Source: Neoceratodus forsteri
Lineage: Eukaryota > Chordata > Ceratodontiformes > Ceratodontidae
Direction of reading: 5' to 3'
DNA: 64,000 bases
Assembly: GCA_016271365.2 (NCBI GenBank)
Contig: CM057456.1
Span: 1,394,523,501-1,394,587,500 of the forward strand
Each line of letters begins with the position of its first letter. The stretch's first letter is position 1. The translations under genes and the position numbers were made by a program. The notes beneath the pieces were generated by a model, which had not been told where the DNA came from, searched no databases, and saw only the letters and a program-made list of their open reading frames with translations. Shown one piece after another: positions 21,996-32,400 of this stretch.

Positions 21996-23531
21996 AGTAT
22001 TTGGGTACCGTTTCTTTGTGAGTTCAGTGAAGGAGTTGCTAACTTGGCAAAACTGGGAACAAATCTCCGATAATAACCAGCTAGCCGTGAAAATTACCTG
22101 ACATGTCTCTTGGTTTTGGGGACAGGGCTGTTAGCTACAGTTTCTGTCTTGGAAACCTCTGGCTTGACTTCTCCATTTTCCAAAGCATAGCCCAAATATT
22201 CAATTCAATTTTATTTTACCAGGAAATACACTGTTGAGTAAGACTCATTTACAAAGTGGTCCTGGGGACAATCAAACAGTTCATAATACAATACAAAAAA
22301 GATTGTAAAAACTACATAGAACGAGACACAACATAAAGATGAAATTTAGATTACACTGGGTAGATGGTATACAGTGCATAATAAGAGCAGGTAATACGAA
22401 TCACAGGGTTTCATTTCCGGGAGCAAACATAGGAACAAAGTAAGCAATATACAATAACTATGGCTACTAGGTACATTAAGGCAATATGGTTGTTCGGAAC
22501 ACAGGACAAGATGAAAGTATTAGAAGAGGAGCAAACAAAGAGAGAAAAGAGGTAAGAGGAAAGGAGGAGGAAGCAACATGAGGGGACATAGCAAGTATAA
22601 ATAAAGGAATAGCAGGAAGTGGAAGAGCAGCAAGAATATTAAAGAAGTGTGTAGACAGAAGAGGCTGGGAGAGGGGGGACGTCTTATAAAGGCTGGGGAT
22701 AAAGGAAGTGTAGTGGCTGGGGCAAATAGAGCTAGTGGGCCCAGCAGTAGACTAGATATAGCATTGACATTTTTCTGCCAATGCAGCTTGTAACATTTAT
22801 TTTAAAGTAGTTTGGACCAACCAACTGGGTGAGTTTGAGTGAATCTTGGATATTATTCCACAAGAATAATCTGGTTTGCTGCATGCCCAATGCACACTTG
22901 GTAGGATTAATTGTCAGACATGCCTGTTGATTGATTAGATAACTGCTTGTAGGTGTTCCAGGTGACTTTTCCAGTCTGGACTGTACACCATGACATCATC
23001 CAGGTACACAGCACAATAACCAGTGTGAGGGGATAAAATTACTTCTGTGTACTGCTGGAATGTAGCTGGTGTGCTGTGTAAACCAAACGGCATGGTGGTG
23101 AACTGACAGAATCCTATAGGAGTGGCAAATGCAGTTTTATCTCTGGATTCTTTAGCTAGTAGGATTTGTCAGTAACCCTTGGTGAGATCAAGAGTACTGA
23201 TATACTTGGCACTTCCCAGTCTGTCCACCAAATCATCTATTCTGGGCGTGGGATAACTGTAAAATTCTGACACTTGATTAAGTTTCCTAAAATCAAAGCA
23301 GATTCTTACACCTCCTTCTTTTTTTGTTTACAGTCACCATTGGTGATGACCAAGCACTTCTCGACTCTTCTGTGATACCCAATTCTTTCACTTTTTTGTA
23401 TTTCCTTAACCACGTCAGCTCTTAACCACTCTGGTAATCTATATGTCTTTTGTCTAATAGGGCAAGCATTCCTTGTCACTATTGCGTGCTCAACTCCTTT
23501 TGTTTGGCCTGGTACTGTGGTAAAAGTACTG
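21996..23531 (-). pseudogene. gypsy reverse transcriptase, broken
   Basis: Read on the minus strand across frames: an N-terminal segment with RLPEWLRADVVKEI, a finger motif ICFDFRKLNQVS, then LDLTKGY followed by a TGA where Trp is expected (about 23,170), the MPFGL motif and the catalytic YLDDVMVYS (22,995-23,006). The connection domain (PVPKTKR) follows after the inserted LINE. The domain directly continues the integrase frame with no LTR or long gap, which fixes the unusual domain order. It is inactive because of the stop, the insertion and frameshifts near 22,080. Confidence 0.85.
22201..22866 (-). mobile_element. L2-like LINE 3' fragment inserted in gypsy RT
   Basis: The insertion separates the gypsy GMQQT segment from its GYALENGEV segment. 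Its 3' end on the minus strand reads CCTGGTAAAATAAAATTG, and the phrase TTTGTAAATGAG lies upstream, as in the LINE tails at 345 and 11,355. A GA-rich stretch (22,540-22,700) precedes it. The target duplication is not clear. Confidence 0.65.
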
Positions 23532-24222
23532 TTATGTCTTTAGCAAGTAACAAATGTCTGCAATTTGTTTGGAAGATAAGGTAACATTCACCTTTACAGC
23601 ATCAGCAGTTACAGTGTGTTTCAGTCTATCATAAGCTACATCAATATCTTCTTTATCAGTTTCTGGTAAAACCAGCAAAACAGCTTTTGGTGTTTTTTCA
23701 GCCCAATTCTTCAGGAGGTTAGCATGGTATATCTTAGTAGGATATTTCCTGTCAGTGGTCTCAGTCTCATAGTTAACTGTGCAGGTACGTCTGAGCACCT
23801 TGTAAGGCCTTTGCCACTTCATTAACTGTTTCTTTTCTGTAGTGGGTAACAGTAGCAAGACCTGTTCACCTGGGTCAAAAACTTTTTCTTTTACCCCATG
23901 ATCATAATACACTTTCTGCTGGTTTGGGGCATCTTCCTGATTACCATGGGCAATTTCAACATATTTTGCCAGCTTCTTTCTCAGGGCACACATGTAAGAT
24001 GTAATAGTTTGTTGCTGATGGGGTTAGCTTCCCATGTTTCTTTTATTACATGTAGTGGCCCTCTAGGTTGTCTACCATACAGCATTTCAAATGGTGAAAA
24101 AACTGTTGATGCCTGTGGCATTACTCTGTAAGCAAAACGCAGGTAAGGTAAGTATTGGTCCCAGTGTTTCCCTTCCCCTTTTACAAACCTTTTTAACATG
24201 CATTTTAGGGTTTGATTACAAT
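23532..24222 (-). pseudogene. gypsy integrase, C-terminal part
   Basis: This follows the Penelope insertion in sense direction. The remainder of the catalytic core (NQTLKCMLKRF, then WDQYLPYLRFAYR and SPFEMLYGRQPRGPL) leads after a lesion near 23,990 into the C-terminal domain (PGEQVLLLLPTTEKK, KWQRPYKVLRRT, HANLLKNW). That domain runs directly towards the reverse transcriptase region at 23,530, which is why the element is assigned to the Gmr1-like group. A stop codon lies between the two in this copy. Confidence 0.85.
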
Positions 24223-24275
24223 ACAAAATGGTTATATTAAATGCACGCTGAAAATATAAAATAGAGTTAAAAATC

Positions 24276-24302
24276 TACGTTTCGACCTTAGGTCTTCTTC
24301 AG
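24276..24302 (-). ncRNA. hammerhead-ribozyme-like motif of Penelope element
   Basis: The minus strand reads CTGAAGA, then AGACC-TA-AGGTC able to form a short stem, then GAAAC. This is the CUGANGA / stem II / GAAA core layout reported in Penelope-like elements. Stem I and stem III are short or unclear here, and activity is unknown. Confidence 0.5.
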
Positions 24303-24719
24303 GAATTATCTAAAAGAGGAAAAAAACAAGTTAGTGTAGAGGAGAGGTAAAATGAGAGAGATATATATGTGGAGAAAGAAGAAGGAGGAGGCAAAGAGAG
24401 AAGAAGTGATAAATGGTAAGATTAAGAGAGAATCTGTGAAACAAAAAGGTGATGATGGGAAAGATAAAACATAATGGGACAGAAAGAGCTGGGGAAGTTC
24501 CCAGGTAGAGACAGATTAACAGGGCCTTGCAAGAAGGTTGAAAGGTGACAAATGTGTGAGAAGGAGACAGAAATGGAGACATATGGTGAAAATGAAAAAT
24601 AAATCAGTACAAAAACAAATTGACTTTAGGAAAAAAAAAAAAAGGGGAGGCTGAAAGATGTTAGTGGAAAATAAGTCTATCATTTAAACCAGAGGGCTGC
24701 TGGGAGCCAAGGCGGATGA

Positions 24720-24990
24720 TCAGCTTGGCTTCCATGTTTTTTCTATGGTTAGGATCCCGGAAGCCCTGCTGAAGGACACAAACAGAAAGGTCATTGACAT
24801 TGTGGTCCCTGGAGATAAAGTGGATACAATGGGTTTAGCAGTTTCACCATTCCTGACCGCTCTGTAATGTTCCCTGAAACGGTCAGCAAGACGCCTACCA
24901 GTTTCTCCGATGTAAATAGCTGAACACCTCCTGCAAAGAATACAGTACACTACATTAGTGGAGGTGCATGAGAACTCCTTGGTGATGTGA
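24720..24990 (-). pseudogene. Penelope GIY-YIG endonuclease domain
   Basis: The minus-strand frame contains VYCILCRRCSAIYIGETGRR, then LADRFREHYRAVRNG. This matches the GIY-YIG motif, the following Arg, and a Cys-x2-Cys pair typical of Penelope endonucleases. The C-terminal part beyond about residue 55 is weakly conserved, suggesting a frameshift near 24,830. It makes the DNA nick that primes element copying. Confidence 0.85.
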
Positions 24991-25186
24991 AAAACACCTG
25001 TAGGCCCCCGGATCTCAGTTACACTGGAAATAAATTTGCAGGTGTAGCAGCGAGCCCTGTTGCAAGGTTTGGTACCTGGGGGGGAAGAACTGTTAGGAGT
25101 GGGTAGGCTGCTTTTTACCAGGAGATTATGCAGGTTAGGTGGTCAAGTAGGAGGCAATAGGTGGTTCTGTAAAGGAAGCACCAATG

Positions 25187-25717
25187 TTAGGTCAGTTTGC
25201 AAAATGGAAAGTTACTAGTGATGATCCTGTGAAGAGAAGGTGTGCTCTGATGGAAAGGAAGAACTAGTGGAATTCGCCGTTGTTCTTGTGTGACAGTATC
25301 CCTCCTGCAGGGGTCAAGGTTACGGGGCATGTTACTGACCCGGGAGAGTGCTCTGTCCACTGTGCTTTTAGGGTATCCCCTGTTGATAAAGAAACTATGC
25401 ATTATTTGAGTCTGCTCAGCAAAATCATCCTCTTCACTGCATAACCTGCGAAGTCTAAGAAACTGTGAATAAGGCAGGCCATTCTTGACATGTTTAGGAT
25501 GGAAGGAGCTATGGAGGAGGAAACTGTGAGAGTCAGTGGGTTTGTAATAGACTGATGTCTTCAGACCAGTGTTCTGGACTGAGAGCTGGATATCCAGGAA
25601 AGGCAGTGTAGAGGAGGATACTTCAACAGTGTACTGAAGGGAAGGATGAGCCGTGGTGAACTTGTCAAGGAAGACTTGGAGGGTCTCCCTGGAGCAGGAG
25701 GTGGAGGTGGGAGGTGG
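25187..25717 (-). pseudogene. Penelope reverse transcriptase, C-terminal part
   Basis: The minus-strand frame shows the end of the Penelope palm and the thumb: LPFLDIQLSV, TSVYYKPTDSHSFL, then NGLPYSQFLRLRRLCSEEDDF. The catalytic Asp-Asp part has been lost by 5' truncation at the insertion boundary. The first seven codons of the open frame (25,738-25,718) belong to the flanking gypsy element. The linker to the GIY-YIG domain contains a stop. Confidence 0.85.
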
Positions 25718-25723
25718 TACAAT

Positions 25724-25880
25724 GTTCAACAAGACCATCTGTCTGAGGGTGATAAGGAGAGGTTCTTATGGCAGTGATAACTAGTAGTCAGTACAGCTCC
25801 TTCAGTAATGCAGCACCAAAATTACTACCCTGATCAGTAATAATCTCTTTTGGTATGCCCACCATTTAAAAAAAGGCAGT
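25724..25880 (-). pseudogene. gypsy integrase, N-terminal side of Penelope insertion
   Basis: The minus strand encodes GIPKEIITDQGSNF with the second catalytic Asp. After a stop at about 25,780 it continues with the segment up to the catalytic Glu (SPYHPQTDGLVE), where the Penelope element interrupts. The zinc-binding HHCC region and first catalytic Asp are missing, removed by the deletion that also took gag and protease. Confidence 0.8.
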
Positions 25881-26123
25881 CAGGCTTTTAGGTTCTGTCA
25901 CTGCCTGTTCTTTTTTTTTCCATCACTGTTGCTGGCTGAAGTCTCAGTTTGGACTTCTGTCTCTGCTAGTTTGGCTGCCATTCTTCTGCTGATCACTCCT
26001 GGACTCACTGCTACAGAATCCTTACCTTTCTGCTATGCTTCCCTGGTACCATGTCTAGTACCCATGCACAGAACTCCTGGGTAGAATATGCACAAAGTAA
26101 ATCCCACATAGGCTGACACCATC

Positions 26124-26484
26124 TGTCATCGAGGCACAGGTCAGGAAGGATAGGATGACCAGGAGCAGTTGTAAAATTCACAGTGAGTGTTTTATTATTA
26201 GTAATAACAGCAAAATAAAAAAAAAATATTCAGTATAATCATTTACAGTGGCAGTACAAACATAGAAAACAGAGTCCTTCTGAGTTTTTTCTTCTTCTGA
26301 ATTTCAAATCTCAGTCTCTCTCTTGCAAAACATTGCAGCTCTTTTTATAAGTCTGTGCCTGCGAAACTCATTAAGAAAACAGCATGCTTCTCACACAATG
26401 TTTTTGTACGCTTCCAGTGTTTTTGCAGGTGCCGTAAAAGGAACATAATGACCCAGAACTGGCAGCCTCTTGTTTACAACTGTG
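26124..26484 (-). repeat. gypsy 5' LTR, truncated
   Basis: Matches the first 355 or so bases (plus-strand order) of the 3' LTR, starting at TGTCAT. The match is lost near 26,484. Immediately inside the LTR, the sense sequence TGGTGTCAGCC could be a tRNA primer-binding site. Confidence 0.75.
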
Positions 26485-26880
26485 ACAAAGAAATTGTATT
26501 TAAAAATGACCTCAAGTTTAAAAACGGGGGAACCTTAGACTGTTCAGAGGGGCAGTTGAGCTTCAAAATTGAGAATTCCAGTGTGGCTTAAACTGCTGCA
26601 GGGAGACATTTGATTGGTGCTGAGCCTCTGGACAGGTCAGTTTTCACTCAGTGACCACAAATTTAAATATGCTAATGAGATGTTGGCTATAAAAAGAGCT
26701 GCACAGCCAGTGTGCAGTAAGTCTGAGCAGGGAGAGCGACCAAGAAGTAAGGTGCCCATGTCAAAGGGGTGTTCTGTCCGAAGAGGCCTGATGAAGAGAA
26801 AGAGCATGACAGAGACAGTTTAATTTAAATACAAGTGTAGAAATAGGGGATCACCTGTATCCCAGAATAAGGTCAGACAG
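26485..26880 (+). repeat. related LTR fragment in opposite orientation
   Basis: Reads TGTGACAAAG near 26,479, then GGCTATAAAAAGAGCTGC at about 26,685 and GACAGAGACAGTTTAATTTAAA. These resemble the promoter region of the gypsy LTR above (TATAAAAAGAGCTGC, GACAGAGACTGACATTTAAA) but on the plus strand. The likely explanation is a second, inverted LTR that replaced the rest of the 5' LTR. Confidence 0.45.
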
Positions 26881-27116
26881 GGCAGTAAGTGAGAACAGAG
26901 TAAAGAACAGAAAGCCTGTTGCTTTACATGCCTGATGATTGTGAGCACTAGGTCAGAAGCGAGCCTGCATGAACAGCGCTGTCAATAACAATGCCGTCCA
27001 TACAGCATTTTGCACATCAGTGGCTGGAACAAATGCCGCAAGTAAATGTAACACCACTGGTAGTGGTCACAAAGCACACTGATGACTGCTACCGGTCCAA
27101 AACTGTAGTTTTGCAA

Positions 27117-27330
27117 GGAGCTCTGCCCCCCCCCCCGTAACTAAAATAATCAACTCTGAGTCGGAGTTGGATTACAAGGGAAAAGAAAAGTTGGAGACCA
27201 GGATTAGAACCCTGGTCTCCACCACCATTCTGGCCAAGCTGCTTCATGCCTCGGCACTCTCCGCCACAGGAGCAGCTCAGCCAGCCTCCCCGATTCCTCT
27301 GCCATTGTTATTTCCCCTAGTACCGTGGAC
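27117..27330 (-). mobile_element. tRNA-headed SINE
   Basis: On the minus strand the head reads GCTGAGCTGCTCCTGTGGCGGAGAG, then GGTTCTAATCC (B box). It ends in a region with ACTAAAATAA and a C-rich tail. The copy at 38,510 shares both the head and the ACTAAAATAAYCAACTC tail. Confidence 0.6.
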
Positions 27331-27485
27331 AGCAACCTGGGGAGCGCTTACTGCACAGTGCTGTTTAACCCTTGTCATTGTTTGTGGTAATGCTATTCAG
27401 ACCGCGCTCTGTTTATTTGCGCTATATTTGTAGCACTTGTGATAACCCACCTCTCCCTCTGGGCTGAAACAGCTTTTAGAGAGGT

Positions 27486-28391
27486 GTCTGTCCTCGGGTA
27501 TTCGCTGCCACCAGCCGGACTCTCTTCCGGCACCTTCTTCAAGCTTACAAACTTGAATAATCAAACGTGCAATTGCACAAGTTAAAGTCTGGTAGTGTGT
27601 CTCTCTCAGGTGGTGGATGCTACACAGAGTTTACCTCAGCCAGTGGAAACCAAATATTACCTTAGAAAAATGACATCACAGTCACAACTGTTGAGCAAAT
27701 AAATAGCTTTTTACTTAACAGAAAGTGCACTGAGCATTTACAGGATATATATTTACAACACAAGAGAATAACACTCGTACAGGAAAAGTAAATAAATGTT
27801 TTAAATAACAGATGGCAAAAGAAGAAGGCTCTTACTGAAATATGCTAGTACTAAACTTACCCCTTTCCTGTCCTTACAAAAGACACTGGGCCCTGCGCTA
27901 ACTGCCAGCTCCCACGGACATAGCTAAAAGGGTAGGCTGTCAGCTTATGTTTCCCCTTCCAGCTTCCAAAGTATGAGAAACACTCTTCATTGTCTTTCAG
28001 CCTCTTATATATTCTCCTGGGAATAGGTAATGCCTATTCCCCCTTTAATGCATCAACCAACTAACATGTATATATCTAATTGTCCCAATCAGAGTGAACA
28101 CCTATCAGTGACCAATTATATTCCATTTTAACCATCAGTTTGTATTTGAATGACCCAGTCCGTTCAAACTGGCCTGTGTATGTGTCTGCAGGTCTGTGCG
28201 TGTGGAGATGTCCACTCAAGATTTATGACCCAGCTCTTATCTAGCAGCTAGGGAGGACTGAAAATTCCAGCTTGTGGATGCTGCTGGACAGTGGATTTTA
28301 GCCTGTGTGTGTTTTTTTTCCCAAACTGCTAAAAAAAACACCAGCTAGAGAATCCAAACCATTAACTCTTTCCTTCCCATTTCTGTCACAG
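27486..28391 (-). repeat. solo-LTR-like repeat
   Basis: In sense (minus) orientation it begins TGTGACAGAAATGGG, has TATATAAGAGG at about 28,010, and could end at GGACAGACA near 27,486. TG..CA ends and a central TATA box fit an LTR. No matching target duplication was found and there is no internal region. Confidence 0.4.
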
Positions 28392-28399
28392 CACTGTTC

Positions 28400-28865
28400 T
28401 GACCGGTTACCATGATCCTGTATGACAAGTTTTCATCATGGAAGAAGGAAAGCTGCAAATCTGAAGAAATTACTTCTCCTTATAACATCTTCATCCTGCT
28501 GACTCAGAGGGGGCCCTCCAACTACATCAAGCTACAATGTTACCCAGATTTTCTTCATTAGTTCCAAAGGAGTGTGGTATAGTAAAAAGCCTTGTTGGTA
28601 CAGTTTGGGGACTATTTTAAAAACCACAGTGACACTGTTTTACAGAGAATTTACCTAAATCCTTCTGAATTTGAGACACTTTTGATCAAAAAAAGGACTG
28701 AACATAAAGGGAATGAGGGGGGGATTCTGTCACAACTTTTAATGTACCAGTATGCAACATTGTTTAATGTCATTGTCTATTTTAAATGTTTTACAGTGAT
28801 GAATTTATGAAATGTCAACTGATTTTTAATGATTTTTAAAGTATAAAAAATACAGTACAGTAAAT
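28400..28865. other. no recognised feature
   Basis: A+T-rich unique DNA with no homologous frame. Confidence 0.4.
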
Positions 28866-29990
28866 AAGTATTGGATACCAAGGTGGGTATCTGGCAGAAG
28901 AGGTCAGTGGGCTGACTGAGGTAGATAAGGCCTAGTAGTCACTGTATGCCCTTAAGGCAATAGTAATTATATACCAGGGAGGGTATCTGGCAGAAGGATT
29001 CAGTGGACTGACTGCTGGGAGGTATGACCCAATAGTCACTGCATTCCTTAGTTCTATTCAGAGTGCACACAGTAACTTGATACCAGGGAGGTTAGCTGGC
29101 AGAATGTTCTATGTGATAACGGCGGGCGCCAAACAGCGACCCACATTATCACGACGTCAGGGTGGTGAAAACAATTTTGCCACCTTGACATCCTCGGCGC
29201 ACGGAGGAATGGCGCCAGGACTTGGTTCTGTTGCTTTCTGTGGGGAGGCTGCCCCACCACGTGAGGCTTTGCCCCTGCACCCTCCTACTAAAGGATTCTC
29301 AACCCCAGGGGTGCATGTCGGTAGGGGAGCAAAGCAAAAAAAAAAAAAAAAAAAGTTTCAGGCCGGGCGCAACAAAAATGCAGTAGCGCCTGGACCCAGA
29401 CCCAAACCCGGTACCCCACACACCACAAGCAGAGGCCAACTCCTTATGCCACTGTGCAGCTTGGCAGCAGACTGCAGCACCACCCCCTACATCCACTCCG
29501 CCCCCTCCCAGGCCATGCTCGCCCTGCTCGCCTCCGCCGAACGAGTACATATAGCAACATCCTGTCGCTGCAGTTGCCCACCACACCAGATCTGGTCGCC
29601 CCCCCCCATTGCCATTCGGGCCTTCGCCCACATTGTGTCGCCGTTTCGGACAGCGCCTTAATTCAGGCGCCGATGTCACAGGCTACCTGGCAGAAGGGGT
29701 CAGTGCACTGACTGCTGGGAGGTATGGCCCGGTAGTCACTGCATTCCTTAGTTCTATACAGGTGTACACAATAATTGGATACCAGGGAGGGTATCTGGCA
29801 GAAGGGGTGAGTGCACTGACTGCTCAGAGGTACGGGCAAGTAGTCACTGCATTCCTTAGTTCTATAAGGAGTGCACACAGTAATTGGATACCAGGGAGCG
29901 TATCTGGCAAAAGAGGTCAGTGCACTGACTGCTCGGAGGTGGACCCAGTAGTCACTGATTTCCTTAGTTCAGCAGTGAATAAAGCTCGGG
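28866..29990 (+). repeat. ~108-bp minisatellite, interrupted
   Basis: Units opening GGATACCAGGGAGGGTATCTGGC, with variants, start at 28,873, 28,971, 29,079, 29,778 and 29,886. Each contains CAGTG.ACTGACTG and TAGTCACTGCATTCCTTAG. A further partial unit begins at about 29,682. About 570 bases of unrelated sequence (29,112-29,685) interrupt the array. Confidence 0.85.
29112..29685. other. unidentified insertion inside minisatellite
   Basis: G+C-rich sequence splits one repeat unit. It has GGGCGCC near the left end and GGCGCC near the right, an A18 run at 29,337-29,354, and a hairpin (GTCAGGGTGG with CCACCTTGAC, 29,157-29,191). No coding homology was found. It could be a non-autonomous transposon. 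Confidence 0.4.
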
Positions 29991-29999
29991 GATTAAGGC

Positions 30000-30585
30000 C
30001 TAGGTGGGCGCTTATCCTGGGAAAGTGTGATATCTGGAGAGCTGGTGGATGTCGAGTACCTGCAGTCTCCAGGGCTGATTTCAAGGTGAATAGAGGGGTG
30101 GAGGTACCCTGCTGGGATATAGAATATACAGTAATTTAGATTTATTTGTTTGAATTGTCATTTTTGCCTGAATTTTAACCGTGCCAATCGTGGCTGTGAT
30201 TACCAGGATTTCTTTCACAATTTCAGTAAACTTTTACCTTCTTGCTCATCTACCCAAGCGTCAGACTCCTTGGTTACAGTACCAGTGTCTCACATTGCTG
30301 CAGGTCTCCAGGTCAGTCCAGTGCAGCTTTCCCTACTCTTGGCAGCTCTTAGCTATGCCAGCTGGGGAGTTAAGATACTGTACTCGGGTAGTACTCAACT
30401 GGGAAAGGGTTGTCACAGAGGAAGGGAAAAAGAATCCAGTGATACCACCTATCTGTGTGTAGAATGGTCTCATCATGGCCAGAGGTTAATACAGTAGTGT
30501 GGGTGGTCCATCGCTATACACTTACCTGGTAAAGAAAAACTAAATAAATACTTCACCTCACTGACCTAACATACTAGTGGATGTC
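30000..30585. other. mostly unrecognised; LINE-like tail at 30,510
   Basis: The words TTACCTGGTAAAG and AACTAAATAAATA near 30,515-30,550 resemble the L2-type tail on the plus strand. The remainder has no supported feature. Confidence 0.35.
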
Positions 30586-30589
30586 TCCC

Positions 30590-31095
30590 GCTCCCCCCTC
30601 ATCCCACTGGTGCCCTTCTCTAGGGATTGTGAGTCTCCTTGCCCTGTCTCAGCTGTTTTTAAACCTGTTTAGGGTACCTGCCCCCACCACTTCTGCTGGT
30701 AGTCTGTTCCACAGTTCTACCACCCTCTGCTTCAAGTAAAACTTCTTCATGCCTCCTTGAACTTGCCCCCCCCCACCAACTTCGTCCCCTCCTGACTGTA
30801 TTGCCATTTCTAAAAAATTGGTCCTCACTATTCACCCTGTTAATGCCCATCAGAAATGTATGTCTTTATCATGTTCTTCCTCTTGTGGCAGGCCTTAAGC
30901 GAGCATATGAGGGCCATCAGCCATTCTTTGTGGGATCTGCCTTGCTGGCCCTGAATCATCCTTGTGAACTTTCTGTGCACCGACTCCTCTCTGTCTATGT
31001 CCTTTCTCAGATTAGGACTCCAGAATTGAGCACAGTACTCCAGATGACACTTCACCGGAGATCTTGTAGGGACAGTATCACTGACAGCTTCCTGT
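30590..31095 (-). mobile_element. CR1 LINE, 3' fragment
   Basis: Minus strand 31,055-30,900 encodes the C-terminal CR1 pattern (LEYCAQFWSPNLRKDIDREESVHRKFTRMI), followed by the 3' untranslated region down to about 30,590. It is 5' truncated just upstream of the LEYC motif. Confidence 0.8.
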
Positions 31096-31439
31096 TAGTC
31101 CATGAGCCCCTGTGATTCACAGAGCTGGCAAGCAATCCGGATTGGTGGACTCTGTGCCCCTCAACCCTGTCACCTTGACAAGGCAGGTCAAAGGACAGCA
31201 GCATGGCTGCCATTCTGTAGTTCCTTATGTAGTCTCCTCAAAAGTCCTGATTTTAGACAGTGCACACACTACCAGCACTGTACCATACCCCATGTCAGTC
31301 ATGTACGTGTGCTGTCAGGAGGAGGATTAGATGACTTTCAGTCTTGTCTCTTCTGCAAAATTGCCAGCTCCAGTGGTGGCAGCAGATACCTTTGATGTGC
31401 GAGCAAACAAAAAATCTTAAAAGTAACCCATGGGAGGTG

Positions 31440-31735
31440 GTTACACTAGCATTAATTGTGAGTTCAGTGCATATATGCGAATAACTCACTGACTGACTAG
31501 ACTAGAATTAATGGTGAGTGCAGTGTGTACTGTACATGACAGATAAGCACCAATTGACTGGACTAGCATTAGCTTGACTACATTATGTGTTTGGTAAATA
31601 GCTCAGCAACTGACTAGACCAGCAATCATGATGAGTACAGTGCATCTATGACAAATAAGTCAGTGACTGACTAGAATAGCATTAATGCTGAGCACAGTGC
31701 ATATATGACAAGTCACTGATGACTAGAGCCATTCA
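31440..31735 (+). repeat. ~58-bp minisatellite, five copies
   Basis: Units beginning ACTAGCATTAAT or a variant start at 31,445, 31,501, 31,562, 31,619 and 31,676. The shared words are GAGTACAGTGCATATATGACA and CAGTGACTGACTAGA. Confidence 0.8.
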
Positions 31736-32400
31736 AAGCTCTATCCGAGTATAAATATTTTGATATTATTCTGAATCATTCCCTTGATTTCTCATCCCAC
31801 ATCCAGCTATTGGCCTCAAAATCCTACAAAAATGTTGTGCTTTATACAGGCTGCCTCAGAATGTCAGCTATTGAAATTAGATACCCTGTTCGATTCCCTC
31901 TGCTGTTTTACTTTCTGCTTCCCCCTCTGCACTCATTAGTGCTCTCAGTATGACAGGCTGAAGTGGCCCTTGTTAAATTCTAGACAACTGCAACATGCAA
32001 CATACTGGTTCAAAAACCTTTCCAGTTGTCTAAGCATCCTGCTCATCCTTGCTCCTTTCTCTAGTCACTACCTTCATTCTCACATTAGAAACAGGTTCTT
32101 AATTCCCAGATGCAAGCAGAAATCTGGCCACCTTGACTTCGGCCACAGACTTCCACAGGTGTGAAATAACCTTGCCTTGGGTATCTGCCCACTTACTATT
32201 ATCTCCTTTGCTAAACAGTCCCTCAAGCTTCTGCTTACATCCCAGTGAGACTGCACCTGATTGCTCATTTGTGAATTGTCTTTGACTCTGTAAGTATGTA
32301 AAATTGTAAACTCTGCCCTTGCTGGTTCTGTACCTGTTATTGCAAATATGTAAATTCTGTACAGCATGTATGGTACTGATTTTTATAAAATGGGTCTACA
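31736..32400 (+). mobile_element. LINE (L2-like) 3' part, plus strand
   Basis: Plus-strand 31,745-31,870 translates with the reverse transcriptase pattern YKYFDIILNHSLDFSSHIQLLASKSY, where the family has a Tyr-Leu-Gly-Ile-x-Leu-Asp segment before SSHI. The rest is full of stops, but a long 3' part leads to an A+T-rich end near 32,400. Old and decayed. Confidence 0.6.

Larger units (their letters stand above)
24223..25717 (-). mobile_element. Penelope-like element, 5' truncated
   Basis: Flanked by TACAAT on both sides (24,217-24,222 and 25,718-25,723), a 6-bp target duplication. If the element is removed, the gypsy integrase reading continues from GLVE to the NQTLK segment. Inside, on the minus strand, are the end of a Penelope reverse transcriptase, a GIY-YIG endonuclease and a 3' region with a hammerhead-like motif. 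The 5' half of the reverse transcriptase is absent. Confidence 0.88.
20596..26484 (-). mobile_element. Ty3/gypsy retrotransposon, Gmr1-like, degenerate and interrupted
   Basis: Direct repeats at 20,596-21,363 and 26,124-26,484 are LTRs. Between them, on the minus strand, the order is integrase, reverse transcriptase, RNase H. Integrase upstream of reverse transcriptase is the hallmark of Gmr1-like elements of deuterostomes; ordinary gypsy has integrase last. Gag, protease and the first part of integrase are missing: only about 250 bases separate the 5' LTR from the integrase core. A Penelope-like element interrupts integrase and an L2-like LINE interrupts reverse transcriptase. Several stops and frameshifts are present, so the copy is dead. 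Confidence 0.88.

Noticed and set aside
29077..29661. 194-codon plus-strand frame
   Set aside because: It spans a minisatellite unit and an unrelated insertion with a poly-A run, so it cannot be one gene.
28866..29990. CRISPR-like array
   Set aside because: The units are contiguous tandem repeats with no unique spacers, and the window is a vertebrate genome.
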